64,000 nucleotides of DNA from Rhizobiales bacterium YIM 77505 (GCA_000745135.1 JQNH01000001.1:3519501-3583500); one strand, 5' to 3'; counted from the first letter of the stretch, positions 9,608 to 18,735 are shown. Notes: generated by a model not told the origin, from the sequence alone. Numbers and translations are program-made.

Positions 9608-10696
9608 TCACGTCGGAGCCGCGGCCATCGGCGGCAGCAGCACCGTGACGCGTGTCCCAGGTGCCGCGTCCTCCCATGTAAGGGTCGCCCCGATCTGGCG
9701 GGCGAGCATCTCCGCCAAGCTCCGGCCGAAAGCCTCGGCCGGCATCTCCTGGCCCATGCCGACCCCATCGTCCTCGACGATGATCCGGCCGCCCTCGGCA
9801 CGTCGCTCGGTGGCGACGGTGAGCCGGCCCTTGCGGCCCCTGGGGAAAGCGTGGCGGAGGGCGTTCGTCAGAAGCTCGTTGAGGAGAAGGGCGAGCGGCG
9901 CCGCCTTGGCGAGTGGCGTCTCAAGGGGCGCCAGCACCAGCTTGAGGTCGATCTGGCCGGGCGTCGTTCCGGCCATGAGGTCCCCGGCGATGTCGGTGAT
10001 GAAAGCCGTCACGTCGAAGGTGCTCCGCTCCCCTTCGGCGTACATCAGCCGATGGACGGCCGCGAGCGCGCCCACCCGCTCGGCCATGTCCAGAAGCGCC
10101 TGCCGCACCGCCTTGCTGCGCACCCTGCGCGCCTTGAGGAGCATGAGGGAGGAGACGGTCTGCAGGTTGTTCTTCACCCGGTGGTCGACCTCATGCAGAA
10201 GCTGCGTTTTTTCCGCCAGGGCCGCCTCGAGTTCGCTGATGCGCGTCCGGTTCGCCTCCACGTCCCGGCGGGCCGCTGCCTGGCGGACGGAGCCCCGCTC
10301 CGCCACCGCCAGGAAGAAATGTCTCAGCCGGCCAGCGTCGTCGTGAACGGCGCTGAGTGAAACGCGGCTACGGACCGTGCTGCCGTCCTTGAGACGAAGG
10401 TCGAGATCCACCTCGGCGCCTCGGCCCTCCGCCATGGCTCGGTCGAGGCGGGCGGCGGCCGCCCCGCCGCCCGCGAGGAGGAGGCCGACACTGCCGCCCA
10501 GGACCTCGCCGCGGTCGTAACCGGTGAGGCCCAAGAAGGCGTCGTTAACGAAGACGATCGGCTGTCCGTCCTGTCGAGCGTCCGCGAGCAGCATCGGCAA
10601 GCGCGCCGCTCGAAAAGCCGACATGAACGCCTCGCCGAGGCCGTTGTCGGCAAGGCGCCCAGGTGCCGGCCGGGGTGCACTCAATGTCTTCGGCAT
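9608..10696 (-). CDS. LOV-like PAS / HWE-HisKA_2 sensor histidine kinase
   Basis: Soluble sensor kinase of 362 residues. Residues about 30-135 form a PAS domain with LOV-type spacing (NDAFLGLTGYDRGEVLGG), but the position of the flavin-adduct cysteine (GxNCRFLQ in LOV domains) is Val70 (GGSVGLLL) and the flavin-contacting Asn near KDG is also absent. A short coiled linker leads to a HisKA_2 phosphoacceptor segment (EVDHRVKNNLQ, His172) and a HATPase domain (NELLTNALRHAFP, VEDDGVGM). This kinase class often feeds the PhyR/EcfG general stress response in alphaproteobacteria, but no phyR, nepR or ecfG lies nearby. The partner response regulator is not visible in the neighbourhood. Confidence 0.88.
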   Translation of the reverse strand: MPKTLSAPRPAPGRLADNGLGEAFMSAFRAARLPMLLADARQDGQPIVFVNDAFLGLTGYDRGEVLGGSVGLLLAGGGAAAARLDRAMAEGRGAEVDLDLRLKDGSTVRSRVSLSAVHDDAGRLRHFFLAVAERGSVRQAAARRDVEANRTRISELEAALAEKTQLLHEVDHRVKNNLQTVSSLMLLKARRVRSKAVRQALLDMAERVGALAAVHRLMYAEGERSTFDVTAFITDIAGDLMAGTTPGQIDLKLVLAPLETPLAKAAPLALLLNELLTNALRHAFPRGRKGRLTVATERRAEGGRIIVEDDGVGMGQEMPAEAFGRSLAEMLARQIGATLTWEDAAPGTRVTVLLPPMAAAPT

Positions 10697-10991
10697 CGCC
10701 GCCTACCGAGAACGCTCACCAGGACTGTGAGCGGCGTGCAGATGACCATCGTCTCACTCCTCGAGACTCGACGGAAGATTGCGTCCCCTGTTTTCCCCTA
10801 CTGTTGTCGGCGGGATCGAACCTAGTCGTGCACAATCTCTTACTGCATCCCATGCTGCAGCGCAGCGAAAGACAAGTCCTTTGCTCGCCGTTACGTTCCA
10901 TCATTGACACCTGACGAGCGGCGCGTCCCCGCCCGTCCTTGTTCAGCCGCCGCGGCCACGCTAACGTCGACCGGGCGGGGGACAGTTTAGG
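10697..10991. other. Divergent intergenic region, no gene seen
   Basis: This 295-base stretch separates the LOV-like kinase (minus) from comM (plus). It contains a lone TTGACA near 10904 without a convincing -10 element. I see no RNA gene, repeat or supported small coding frame. Confidence 0.4.
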
Positions 10992-12530
10992 ATGGTGACG
11001 CGCGTCGCAACCGTCGCCTTCGAAGGCATTGAGGCGCGCGCCGTCGACGTGCAGGTTCAAATCGCCTCGGGCAACGTCGCCTTCATGGTCGTCGGCCTGC
11101 CCGACAAGGCGGTGGCTGAATCGCGCGAGCGGGTCCGCTCGGCGCTGATCGCTTCTGGGCTTGCCCTGCCGGCCAAGCGCATCACGGTCAATCTCGCTCC
11201 CGCCGATCTTCCCAAGGAGGGCAGCCATTACGACCTGCCCATCGCGCTTGGCATCATGGCCGCCATGGGAGCGCTGCCGGCCGACGCGCTCGAGAGCTTC
11301 ACGGTCCTTGGCGAACTCGCCCTCGACGGGTCGATCAGCGCGGTTGCCGGCGTCCTGCCTGCGGCGATCGCCGCCAACGCCCGCGGCCATGGGCTGATCT
11401 GCCCCGCCGCCTGCGGGCCGGAGGCCGCATGGGCTTCGGAAGGGGTCGAGGTGCTGGCGCCGCGCTCCCTCATCCAGCTCTCCAACCACTTCAAAGGTGT
11501 GCAGGTGATGGCGCGGCCGGAACCGGCCGTCGCAACGGTGGATGACACGCTTCCGGACCTCAAGGACATCAAGGGCCAGGAGAGTGCCAAACGCGCGCTC
11601 GAGATTGCCGCGGCGGGCGGGCACAACCTCCTGATGAACGGTCCGCCGGGGGCCGGCAAATCGATGCTGGCCCAGCGTCTGCCGTCGATCTTGCCGCCGC
11701 TTTCGCCCCGGGAGCTCCTCGAGGTCTCGATGATCCAGTCGGTGGCGGGGACGCTCGCCAATGGCGCGCTCTCCAATCGCCGGCCCTTCCGCGCGCCCCA
11801 CCATTCCGCCTCCATGGCGGCCCTCGTGGGAGGCGGCCTCAACGCGCGCCCCGGCGAGGTTTCCCTTGCCCATTGCGGCGTTCTCTTCCTCGACGAGTTG
11901 CCGGAATTCCAGCCCCAGGCGCTCGACAGCCTGCGCCAGCCGCTTGAAGCAGGCGAGGTGGTGATCGCCCGCGCCAACCACCGCGTCACCTACCCGGCCC
12001 GTTTCCAGCTCGTCGCTGCCATGAATCCCTGCCGCTGCGGCCAGGCGACGGAGCCGGGCTTCGCCTGCCGCCGTCAGCCCAACGAGCGCTGCATCGCCCA
12101 GTACCAGGCGCGCCTCTCCGGCCCGCTGCTCGACCGCATCGACCTCATGATCGAGGTTCCGGCGGTGACCGCCGCCGATCTCATCCTGCCGCCTCCGGCG
12201 GAGGGGTCGGCGGAGGTGGCGGCGCGCGTCGCCGCCGCGCGCGCCCGGCAAGCGAAGCGCTATGCAGTCCTCGGCATCGAGGGAATCTCGACCAATGCGG
12301 CCTGCCCGGCGCCCTTGATCGAGGAGATGGCACGGCCTGACCCGGAGGGGACCGCCCTCCTTCGGGAGGCCGCCGACGCCATGCGGCTCACGGCCCGCGG
12401 CTTCCACCGGGTGCTCAAGGTCGCCCGGACCCTTGCCGACCTCGACGGCGAGGACAGGGTGCGCCGGCGCCATCTGGCCGAGGCGCTCTCCTATCGCTCC
12501 CATACCGACCGCCGGCCCATCCTGGCCTGA
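10992..12530 (+). CDS. comM: YifB/ComM-family Mg-chelatase-like AAA+ ATPase
   Basis: AAA+ ATPase of the ComM/YifB family, 512 residues. ComM is a hexameric helicase that promotes branch migration during natural transformation in other bacteria; many species without known competence also have it. The N-terminal ChlI-like domain (residues 1-165, with NLAPADLPKEGSHYDLPIAL) precedes the Mg-chelatase ATPase domain: Walker A NGPPGAGKSMLAQRLP near residue 217, Walker B VLFLDELPEF, and the Zn-ribbon-like NPCRCG with a further Cys. The C-terminal Mg_chelatase_C domain is complete. The upstream 295 bases hold no other gene. The competence role is inferred from the family. Confidence 0.92.
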   Translation: MVTRVATVAFEGIEARAVDVQVQIASGNVAFMVVGLPDKAVAESRERVRSALIASGLALPAKRITVNLAPADLPKEGSHYDLPIALGIMAAMGALPADALESFTVLGELALDGSISAVAGVLPAAIAANARGHGLICPAACGPEAAWASEGVEVLAPRSLIQLSNHFKGVQVMARPEPAVATVDDTLPDLKDIKGQESAKRALEIAAAGGHNLLMNGPPGAGKSMLAQRLPSILPPLSPRELLEVSMIQSVAGTLANGALSNRRPFRAPHHSASMAALVGGGLNARPGEVSLAHCGVLFLDELPEFQPQALDSLRQPLEAGEVVIARANHRVTYPARFQLVAAMNPCRCGQATEPGFACRRQPNERCIAQYQARLSGPLLDRIDLMIEVPAVTAADLILPPPAEGSAEVAARVAAARARQAKRYAVLGIEGISTNAACPAPLIEEMARPDPEGTALLREAADAMRLTARGFHRVLKVARTLADLDGEDRVRRRHLAEALSYRSHTDRRPILA

Positions 12531-12650
12531 GCGGCTGACCATGCATCATTCAAATGCAAGCCTTTGTGTTGGGGAACGGCAAACCACCTTTCCGAACCGG
12601 TTTTTCAGGAGGCTCCGCCATGATGGCGCTGCGACGGAGCGCGACAACGC

Positions 12651-14720
12651 ATGGAGCTGGCGGACCTCATCATCGGCGCGGTCATGGGTGCGGCGGGGCT
12701 GGGGCTCGCCCTGTCGCTGGGCTGGGCAACGGGTCTCAAGCGGCGCGTCGCTGTGCTCGAAAGCGAGGCCGAACGTCTGCAAGACCAGATCTGGCGACTC
12801 TCGGAAAGCGAGGAGCGCTATCGGAGCCTCATCGACGCCCAGCGCGACCCGATCGTCCAGCGCAACGAGAACGGCCGCATCACCTTCGCCAATGCCCGTT
12901 TCGCAGAACTCGTGGGCCGCCCGGTCGAAGAGCTCATCGGGTCGACGGATGGGCCATGGGTCTGTGAGAGCGGACCGGCACGCCTGTCCGAAGACGGGGC
13001 GCGGATCCTGGAGGAGGCCGTCGAGACGCCCTCAGGCCGGCGTTGGATTTCCTGGGTTGAAACGACGGTGCTCGGAAGAAACGGCGCCCCGGAGCTGGTG
13101 CGCGCCGGACGCGACATCACGGAGCGCGTGACGTCGCAACGCATCCTTGAAGAGGCGCGCGCCCGTGCCGAGGCGGCGAGCGAGGCAAAGTCCCGCTTTC
13201 TTGCCACCGTGAGCCACGAATTCCGCACGCCTCTGAACGGCATCCTTGGCATGGCAGAGCTTCTGCTCGACACGGATCCCACGCCCGAGCAGGCCACCTA
13301 TGTCCGGGCCGTCAAAACGTCCGGCGAAGCGCTTCTGTCCCTCATCGACGAGATCTTGGATTTCTCCAAGATCGAGGCCGGACGCCTTGACCTTGCGGTC
13401 GAGCCCTTCGACATGCCTGCCCTGATCGAGGGCGTCGTCGAGCTCCTTGCTCCCCGGGCCCAGGGCAAGGGCATCGAGATTGCGGCCTTCATCGGCCGCA
13501 ACGTCCCGACCCAGGTGATCGGCGATGCAGACCGCCTGCGCCAGGTTCTGGTGAACCTTGCCGGCAACGCCGTGAAGTTCACCGAACGAGGCGGCGTCGG
13601 CGTTCAGGTCGAGCGTGCCGCAGACGGCCGGATCGTCTTCAGCATTGCCGATACCGGGCCCGGAATTGCCGCGGACCGCCTGCCGGTGCTGTTTCGTGAG
13701 TTCGAGCAAGGCGACGACAGCCCGGGGCGGGCTCATGGGGGCGTTGGGCTCGGGCTCGCGATCACGCGGCGGATCATTGATGGCATGGGCGGCTCCATCG
13801 AGGTCGACAGCGTGCCCGGCGTCGGCTCCACCTTCCGGGTGCTCCTGCCGCTGCCCGCGGTCGAGCAGCCCCTGGAGACGGCCATTCCCTTCCGGGGCAA
13901 GCGCACCCTCATCCTTGCCCGCTCGCCCTTCGAAGCGCCCTTCCTCGCCCGCCGCTTGATGGAAGCGGGCGCCGAGGCGAGGGTGGTGGACACGCCAGAG
14001 GCAGCGCTCAAGGCGTTGGACGAGGCGGCACCCTTCGAGGCTCTCATCGTCGACCGCGCCTTTGACGACGAGGTCGTCCGCGATGTGGCGGAGCGCTCGC
14101 GTCGGGCCGGCGTTCGGCGGCGGCTCATTCTTCTGTCGCCCTTCGACCGGCGCGACTTCGGCTCTCCCGCCGACGCCGGGTTCAACGGATATCTCGTGAA
14201 GCCGGTGCGCGCGGCCTCCCTCTTCCGGCAGCTTCTCGATCCCGCCTTCGGGCCGGGCACGCCCCTCCCTGAGGAGCCGCGGCCCTTCGCTGGCCTGCGC
14301 CCCATGGGCTTCACGGTGCGCGTCCTCGTGGCGGAAGACAACGAGATCAACGCCCTCCTGGCGCTGAAGGGCCTCGAGAAGCTCGGCGCGAACGCCGATT
14401 GGGCGAGGGACGGCCAGGAGGCGGCCATGTTCGCCGAAGAGGCCCTGACCGGAAGCCGTCCGCCCTATGATCTCATCCTGATGGACATCCGCATGCCGGG
14501 GATGGACGGGATCGAGGCGACGCGGCGGATCCGCGCAAAGGAACAAGCGCTCGGCGTGTCACGCACGAGGATCGTGGCGCTCACCGCCAATGTTCGGCGG
14601 GAGGACGAGGCCGCGACCCAGCAGTCCGCCTTCGACGGATTCTTGGCCAAGCCGATCGACTTCGACGCCTTGGCGAGCCTCGTCGACGCTTCTGCGCCGC
14701 GCCTTGCCCGAGCGTCTTAG
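12651..14720 (+). CDS. Hybrid sensor histidine kinase with two receiver-like domains
   Basis: Membrane-anchored hybrid kinase, 689 residues. One N-terminal membrane helix (about 5-27) is followed by a coiled coil, a PAS domain (about 55-160), HisKA with phosphoacceptor His189 (TVSHEFRTPLNG), and HATPase (GNAVKFTE, DTGPGI, GVGLGLAI). Residues about 415-525 fold-predict as a degenerate receiver: it keeps an Asp (LIVDRAF) and the Lys (YLVKPVR) but not the N-terminal acidic pair. The C-terminal receiver is complete (AEDNEIN, Asp612 in LILMDIRMPGMDG, Lys in FLAKPID). It sits upstream of olsB in the same direction, 126 bases away. The input signal and output are unknown. Confidence 0.92.
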   Translation: MELADLIIGAVMGAAGLGLALSLGWATGLKRRVAVLESEAERLQDQIWRLSESEERYRSLIDAQRDPIVQRNENGRITFANARFAELVGRPVEELIGSTDGPWVCESGPARLSEDGARILEEAVETPSGRRWISWVETTVLGRNGAPELVRAGRDITERVTSQRILEEARARAEAASEAKSRFLATVSHEFRTPLNGILGMAELLLDTDPTPEQATYVRAVKTSGEALLSLIDEILDFSKIEAGRLDLAVEPFDMPALIEGVVELLAPRAQGKGIEIAAFIGRNVPTQVIGDADRLRQVLVNLAGNAVKFTERGGVGVQVERAADGRIVFSIADTGPGIAADRLPVLFREFEQGDDSPGRAHGGVGLGLAITRRIIDGMGGSIEVDSVPGVGSTFRVLLPLPAVEQPLETAIPFRGKRTLILARSPFEAPFLARRLMEAGAEARVVDTPEAALKALDEAAPFEALIVDRAFDDEVVRDVAERSRRAGVRRRLILLSPFDRRDFGSPADAGFNGYLVKPVRAASLFRQLLDPAFGPGTPLPEEPRPFAGLRPMGFTVRVLVAEDNEINALLALKGLEKLGANADWARDGQEAAMFAEEALTGSRPPYDLILMDIRMPGMDGIEATRRIRAKEQALGVSRTRIVALTANVRREDEAATQQSAFDGFLAKPIDFDALASLVDASAPRLARAS

Positions 14721-14846
14721 AAGCGTCCTCGACCTGCGCCGTGAGCACGCCGTCATATTCGCAATCCCTTTGTCATAAATCTGTCGGAACGTTATGTTGA
14801 AGCTGTGAACGGCGGTGGGCCTTGAAGCCCGCTGGGCGAGGGTCGC

Positions 14847-15827
14847 ATGACGATATCGAGGGGCATCGGCTCGATGCCCGAGAGGGGGACGGTCGCGGGC
14901 CGGCGACCTCAGGCCTTCGGGCTGTTGCGGCCTCTGCAGAGGGCCGGATCGCCCGTCAAGCTCTTTCCAGGTCTCGTCCCGCGCGGCGGGCCTGTGGTGC
15001 GGACCGAAGGCCTCGATCCTGTCCTCGGCCGCATGGGCTCCCTTGAGGTACGCCTTGCCACCACGGCGAAGGAGATCCGGCGTGCCCAACGGCTCCGCTT
15101 CAAGGTCTTCTATGGGGAAATGTCGGCGGCGCCGAATGCCGCATCGCTGTTCTCGCGCCGGGACATCGATGAATACGACGGGATCTGCGACCACCTGCTC
15201 GTCCTCGACCACGCCGCCAAACCGAGGCCGTTCCGCAAGCCGAAGCCCCAGGTGGTCGGCACCTACCGCCTCCTGCGTCAGGAGGTGGCGGACCGCCATT
15301 TCGGCTTCTACACCGCGGGCGAATACGACATCGCTCCCCTGTTGGAGGCTCACCCGCAGCTCCGCTTCCTGGAACTCGGCCGCTCCTGTGTGCTTGCGCC
15401 CTACCGGAACAAACGCACGGTCGAACTCCTCTGGCACGGCATCTGGACCTATGTCCTGCACCATCGCATCGACGTGATGATCGGCTGCGCGAGTCTCGAG
15501 GGGACCGATCCTGCCAAGCTCGCCCTGCCGCTCAGCTTCCTCTACCACTATGCCCGCGCCGAGGGCGTATGGGCGGCCCGCGCCCTCGACAGGCGCTATG
15601 TGCCGATGGACCTCATGAGCCGCGAGGCGGTGGATCCCAAGGCAGCGCTTCGCGAGCTGCCGCCGTTGATCAAGGGCTATTTGCGCCTTGGAGCAACCTT
15701 TGGGGACGGGGCGGTCATTGATCGGCAGTTCGGGACGACGGACGTCCTCGTGATCCTGCCGGTGTCCGCCATTAACCGCCGCTACATCGAGTTCTTCGGG
15801 CCGACCGCGGAACGCCATGCCGCCTGA
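14847..15827 (+). CDS. olsB: L-ornithine N-alpha-acyltransferase (ornithine lipid synthesis)
   Basis: GNAT-type acyltransferase that transfers a 3-hydroxyacyl group from acyl carrier protein to ornithine, the first step of ornithine lipid synthesis. The family is marked by RRAQRLRFKVFY, then the RDIDEYDGICDHLLVLD segment and FLELGRSCVLAPYRNKRTV, all present in order. Length is 326 aa, with an extra about 60-residue N-terminal region compared with short OlsB proteins; a later start is possible. The acyltransferase for the second step (olsA) is not in this window. The last 46 bases overlap the convergent SDR gene on the other strand. Alternative family members acylate other amino acids, so substrate is inferred. 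Confidence 0.82.
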   Translation: MTISRGIGSMPERGTVAGRRPQAFGLLRPLQRAGSPVKLFPGLVPRGGPVVRTEGLDPVLGRMGSLEVRLATTAKEIRRAQRLRFKVFYGEMSAAPNAASLFSRRDIDEYDGICDHLLVLDHAAKPRPFRKPKPQVVGTYRLLRQEVADRHFGFYTAGEYDIAPLLEAHPQLRFLELGRSCVLAPYRNKRTVELLWHGIWTYVLHHRIDVMIGCASLEGTDPAKLALPLSFLYHYARAEGVWAARALDRRYVPMDLMSREAVDPKAALRELPPLIKGYLRLGATFGDGAVIDRQFGTTDVLVILPVSAINRRYIEFFGPTAERHAA

Positions 15828-16705
15828 TCGGCCACAGGCCCCTCGCCGGCGGCGCGGAGCGCCGCAAGGCCTTCGCGGTAGGTCGGGAAGCGCAAAATGA
15901 CGCCGAGTTCCTCCTTGATCCGGCGGTTCGCGACGCGCTTGCACTCGCCATAGAAGCTCGCCGCCATCGGCGGAAGCCGCACGTCTTCAAAAGGGAGCTC
16001 CGGCGGCGGTTCAACTCCGGCAAGATGGGCGGCGTAAGCAACCACGTCCTGGGGCGGCGCCGGCTCGTCGTCCGCGAGGTTGTAGATGGCGCCCGCGTTC
16101 GGGCGCGCGATCGAGGCCATGAGGACGGCCGCGATGTCGTCCACATGGATGCGGTTGAACACCTGCCCGGGCTTGACGATGCGCTTTGCCGTACCGCTGG
16201 CAAGCTGGGCCAAGGCGTTCCGCTGCGGCCCGTAGATGCCGGCCAGCCGAAAGACATGCACGGGCTTGCCGGATCGCCGCCCGAGATCGAGCCAAGCCCT
16301 TTCAGCGGCAAGTCGCTCCTTGGAGCGCCAATTGCGGGGGCGCGGCTCTGTCGCCTCGTCGACCCAGCCGCCGTCGGCATCGCCATAGACCCCCACCGTC
16401 GAAAGATAACCAATCCAGCTCAAACGCGGCGCTGCCGCGATGTCAGCCCCGTGGCAGACGAGCGCCGGGTCACCCCCTGCATCCGGCGGCACCGACACGA
16501 GAAGGGCGTCGCTCTCCCGCAAGCGCTCGGCAACGGCGCGGGAGGGTGCGCTGCCGTCGAACACGATGCCCTCTATTCCCTTGTCGGCGAGCGGCCCTCT
16601 GCGCTCGGCCGAGGTGACCGTCCCGACAACGCGCTCGAAGCGCTGGTGAAAGCGCAAGACGAAGTGCAGGGCGCTGTATCCCAAGCCGAAGACGAAGAGG
16701 TTCAT
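15782..16705 (-). CDS. NAD-dependent epimerase/dehydratase-like SDR protein
   Basis: Extended SDR-like protein of about 307 residues. It starts MNLFVFGLGYSALHF, a Rossmann Gly motif (GLGYSA) at the very N-terminus, and later has the dinucleotide-fold segments YLSTVGVYGD and FRLAGIYGP. It resembles the YeeZ-type group annotated as NAD(P)-dependent oxidoreductases without known substrate. The ATG at 16705 shares the bases ATGA with the stop of queG, which supports translational coupling and this start. A frame-extended start 12 codons upstream would run into queG and is unlikely. The 3' end overlaps the convergent olsB by 46 bases. Confidence 0.8.
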   Translation of the reverse strand: MNLFVFGLGYSALHFVLRFHQRFERVVGTVTSAERRGPLADKGIEGIVFDGSAPSRAVAERLRESDALLVSVPPDAGGDPALVCHGADIAAAPRLSWIGYLSTVGVYGDADGGWVDEATEPRPRNWRSKERLAAERAWLDLGRRSGKPVHVFRLAGIYGPQRNALAQLASGTAKRIVKPGQVFNRIHVDDIAAVLMASIARPNAGAIYNLADDEPAPPQDVVAYAAHLAGVEPPPELPFEDVRLPPMAASFYGECKRVANRRIKEELGVILRFPTYREGLAALRAAGEGPVADQAAWRSAVGPKNSM

Positions 16706-17844
16706 GGGGCCTCCGCGGCGATGTCGAGGGCACGGCCCCATTCGGCACGCACATCGGGATCGGATTCGGCCTTTGCCCGCGTCGCGGCAAGCGCCGCCAC
16801 CCTGCCGGACGGCAAGAGCCTTGCCGCTGCCCAGACCGCCATTGCCCGCACCAGGGGCGAAGCGTCGTCGAGCAGCCGGATCGCCTCTTCCGCGAGCGCG
16901 GGGTCGCCGGAATTGCCGATGGCGATGAGCACGTTGCGGATGAAGCGGGCGCGGCCCGTGCGCTTGATGGGCGTCCCTGCAAAGCGGGCGCGGAAAGCCG
17001 CTTCATCAAGGCGGGCAAGCTCGGCGAGCGGCGGCGCTGCGAATTCGCTGCGCTGAACGAGGCGAATCTCTCTCCCGGTCCGCGCGAACTTGTTCCACGG
17101 GCAGACCGCGAGGCAATCGTCGCAGCCGAAGATGCGATTGCCCATCTTCTCGCGCAGCTCCGGCGCGATATGGCCCTTGTGCTCGATGGTGAGGTAGGAG
17201 ATGCAGCGTCGGCTATCGAGCTGATAGGGCGCCGGAAAGGCGTCGGTCGGACAAGCCGCTAGACAGCGTCGGCAGGAGCCGCAGCGGTCGGGCTCCGGAC
17301 CGTCGGGGGGCAGTTCGGCCGTGGTGAAGATCGCGGCCAGAAACAGCCAATTGCCGAATTCGCGCGAGACGAGGACGGTGTGCTTGCCTTGCCAGCCGAT
17401 CCCGGCGGCAGCGGCGAGCGGCTTCTCCATCACCGGCGCGGTGTCGACGAAGACCTTGACGTCCGCCCCGCTCCGCGCCGCAAGGAAGCCGGCAAGCTCC
17501 TTCAGCTTGCCCTTGATCACGTCGTGATAATCGCGCGAGCGGGCATAGACGGAAATGGTGCCGCAGTCGGGCCGGGAGAGACTTTCGAGCGGATCACCAT
17601 CCGGGCCGTAATTGACGCCGAGCAGGAGGATGCTCCTGGTGTCGGGCCACAGGCGGCGCGGGTCGGCCCGGCGCTCCCGTGTCTCCTCCATCCATCCCAT
17701 GGAGGCGTGGCGACCCGCGTCCAGCCACGCGTCGAGGCGCGCTCTCGCCAGGGGAATGGCGTCGGGCGCCGCAACGCGCATCACGTCGAAGCCGAGCATC
17801 CGCGCCCGGTCGGCGAGAGCGGCTTTCAGGGCCGCTCCGGTCAG
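16702..17844 (-). CDS. queG: Epoxyqueuosine reductase QueG
   Basis: Cobalamin- and iron-sulfur-dependent enzyme for the last step of queuosine tRNA modification. Two 4Fe-4S clusters are visible: CGSCRRCLAACPTDA and CDDCLAVCPWNKF. Other family blocks (GNWLFLAAIFT, APYQLDSRRCISYLTIE) are present, followed by HEAT-like repeats at the C-terminus. Normal length is about 380 residues. The open frame extends to 18054, but that part lies inside the GST gene and does not resemble QueG. Homology begins at GAALKAALADRARMLGFD, whose only nearby candidate start is CTG at 17842-17844, overlapping the GST stop as CTGA. An ATG at 17943 is the alternative. The start is therefore uncertain, the identity is not. 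Confidence 0.93.
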   Translation of the reverse strand: MTGAALKAALADRARMLGFDVMRVAAPDAIPLARARLDAWLDAGRHASMGWMEETRERRADPRRLWPDTRSILLLGVNYGPDGDPLESLSRPDCGTISVYARSRDYHDVIKGKLKELAGFLAARSGADVKVFVDTAPVMEKPLAAAAGIGWQGKHTVLVSREFGNWLFLAAIFTTAELPPDGPEPDRCGSCRRCLAACPTDAFPAPYQLDSRRCISYLTIEHKGHIAPELREKMGNRIFGCDDCLAVCPWNKFARTGREIRLVQRSEFAAPPLAELARLDEAAFRARFAGTPIKRTGRARFIRNVLIAIGNSGDPALAEEAIRLLDDASPLVRAMAVWAAARLLPSGRVAALAATRAKAESDPDVRAEWGRALDIAAEAP

Positions 17845-18527
17845 AAATCGAGGTCCGCGTAGTGGCGGGCGGGCGTCATTCCCGGGGCGCGGTCCGCCAG
17901 AAGCGCGCGGAAGGACGGTCGGGATTTCACCCGCGCGTACCATTGCTTCGCCGCTTCGTTCTCGTCCCATGGCACGTCGCCAAGATAATCCACGCAGGAC
18001 AAATGGGCGGCTGCCGCCAAATCGGCATAGGTCAGATCGTCGCCTGCGAGCCAATTCCGCGTTGCTGCCAGATAGCCGATATAGCGCAAATGGTAGCGCA
18101 CATTCGTGCGCGCCGCGCGGATGGCGCTCATGTCCGGCGGGCCCCCGCCTTCGGCCGGGCTCATGAAACGCTTATGGATCTTCTCGATGACGAGATAGGC
18201 CGTGACCTCGTCGTTGAGCTTGCGCAGGAACCAGTCCACCAGGCGCCGCACTTCGACCCGCGCCGCCATGTCCGCCGGCAAGAGGCGGCGCGCTCCGCCA
18301 AGCCCTCGGCTCTCGTCGAGATGCTCGGCAATGACGGAGGCGCCCGGGATGACGAGGCCGTCGATGACGAGCACGGGCGTCGTTCCCGCTGGGTTCATCC
18401 GCAGGAAATCGCTGCGCCTCTCCCAAGGCTTCTCCTCCTCGAGTTGGGGCTCAAGGCCCATTTCGCTCATCACGAGGCGGACGAAGCGCGAATCCGGACA
18501 AAAGGAATAGTGGTAAAGGATCGCCAT
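17841..18527 (-). CDS. Glutathione S-transferase family protein
   Basis: Cytosolic GST of 228 residues. The thioredoxin-like N-terminal domain begins MAILYHYSFCPDSRFVRL and contains the cis-Pro segment GTTPVLVIDG and the glutathione-contacting GASVIAEHL. The C-terminal helical domain has the N-capping-type Asp motif LTYADLAAAAHLSCVDYL. The ATG at 18527 is preceded by GGAAG; the open frame continues upstream but without similarity. It is followed directly by queG, and the SDR gene after that, so the three minus-strand genes likely form one transcript. Substrate is unknown. Confidence 0.88.
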   Translation of the reverse strand: MAILYHYSFCPDSRFVRLVMSEMGLEPQLEEEKPWERRSDFLRMNPAGTTPVLVIDGLVIPGASVIAEHLDESRGLGGARRLLPADMAARVEVRRLVDWFLRKLNDEVTAYLVIEKIHKRFMSPAEGGGPPDMSAIRAARTNVRYHLRYIGYLAATRNWLAGDDLTYADLAAAAHLSCVDYLGDVPWDENEAAKQWYARVKSRPSFRALLADRAPGMTPARHYADLDF

Positions 18528-18735
18528 CTTCCGGGCTGTGAAAGGACCGCAGGCCGGCTGGGCCGCCGCGACGGACGCCGTCCGGCTATAAGGCGGGAGC
18601 AACGTTAATGGGCAGTAACCGTCGGGGAATCTCCTGATGCTGCAATGGCGCCAAGCCCTCCGGGCGGCTATGAGCGCAGGCGGCGCGATTCGAGCGTCGC
18701 CGCAGTAATCCTTCGTCACCGACGCCTGGGGGGCT

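Noticed and set aside
10716-12542. Open frame of 608 codons antisense to comM
   Set aside because: Fully covered by comM, which has Walker motifs and normal length. The antisense frame has no domain and no ribosome binding site.
17870-17890. GTCATTCCCGGGG resembling the end of the dispersed repeat
   Set aside because: It lies within GST coding sequence (encoding APGMTPAR) and lacks a matching partner end nearby.
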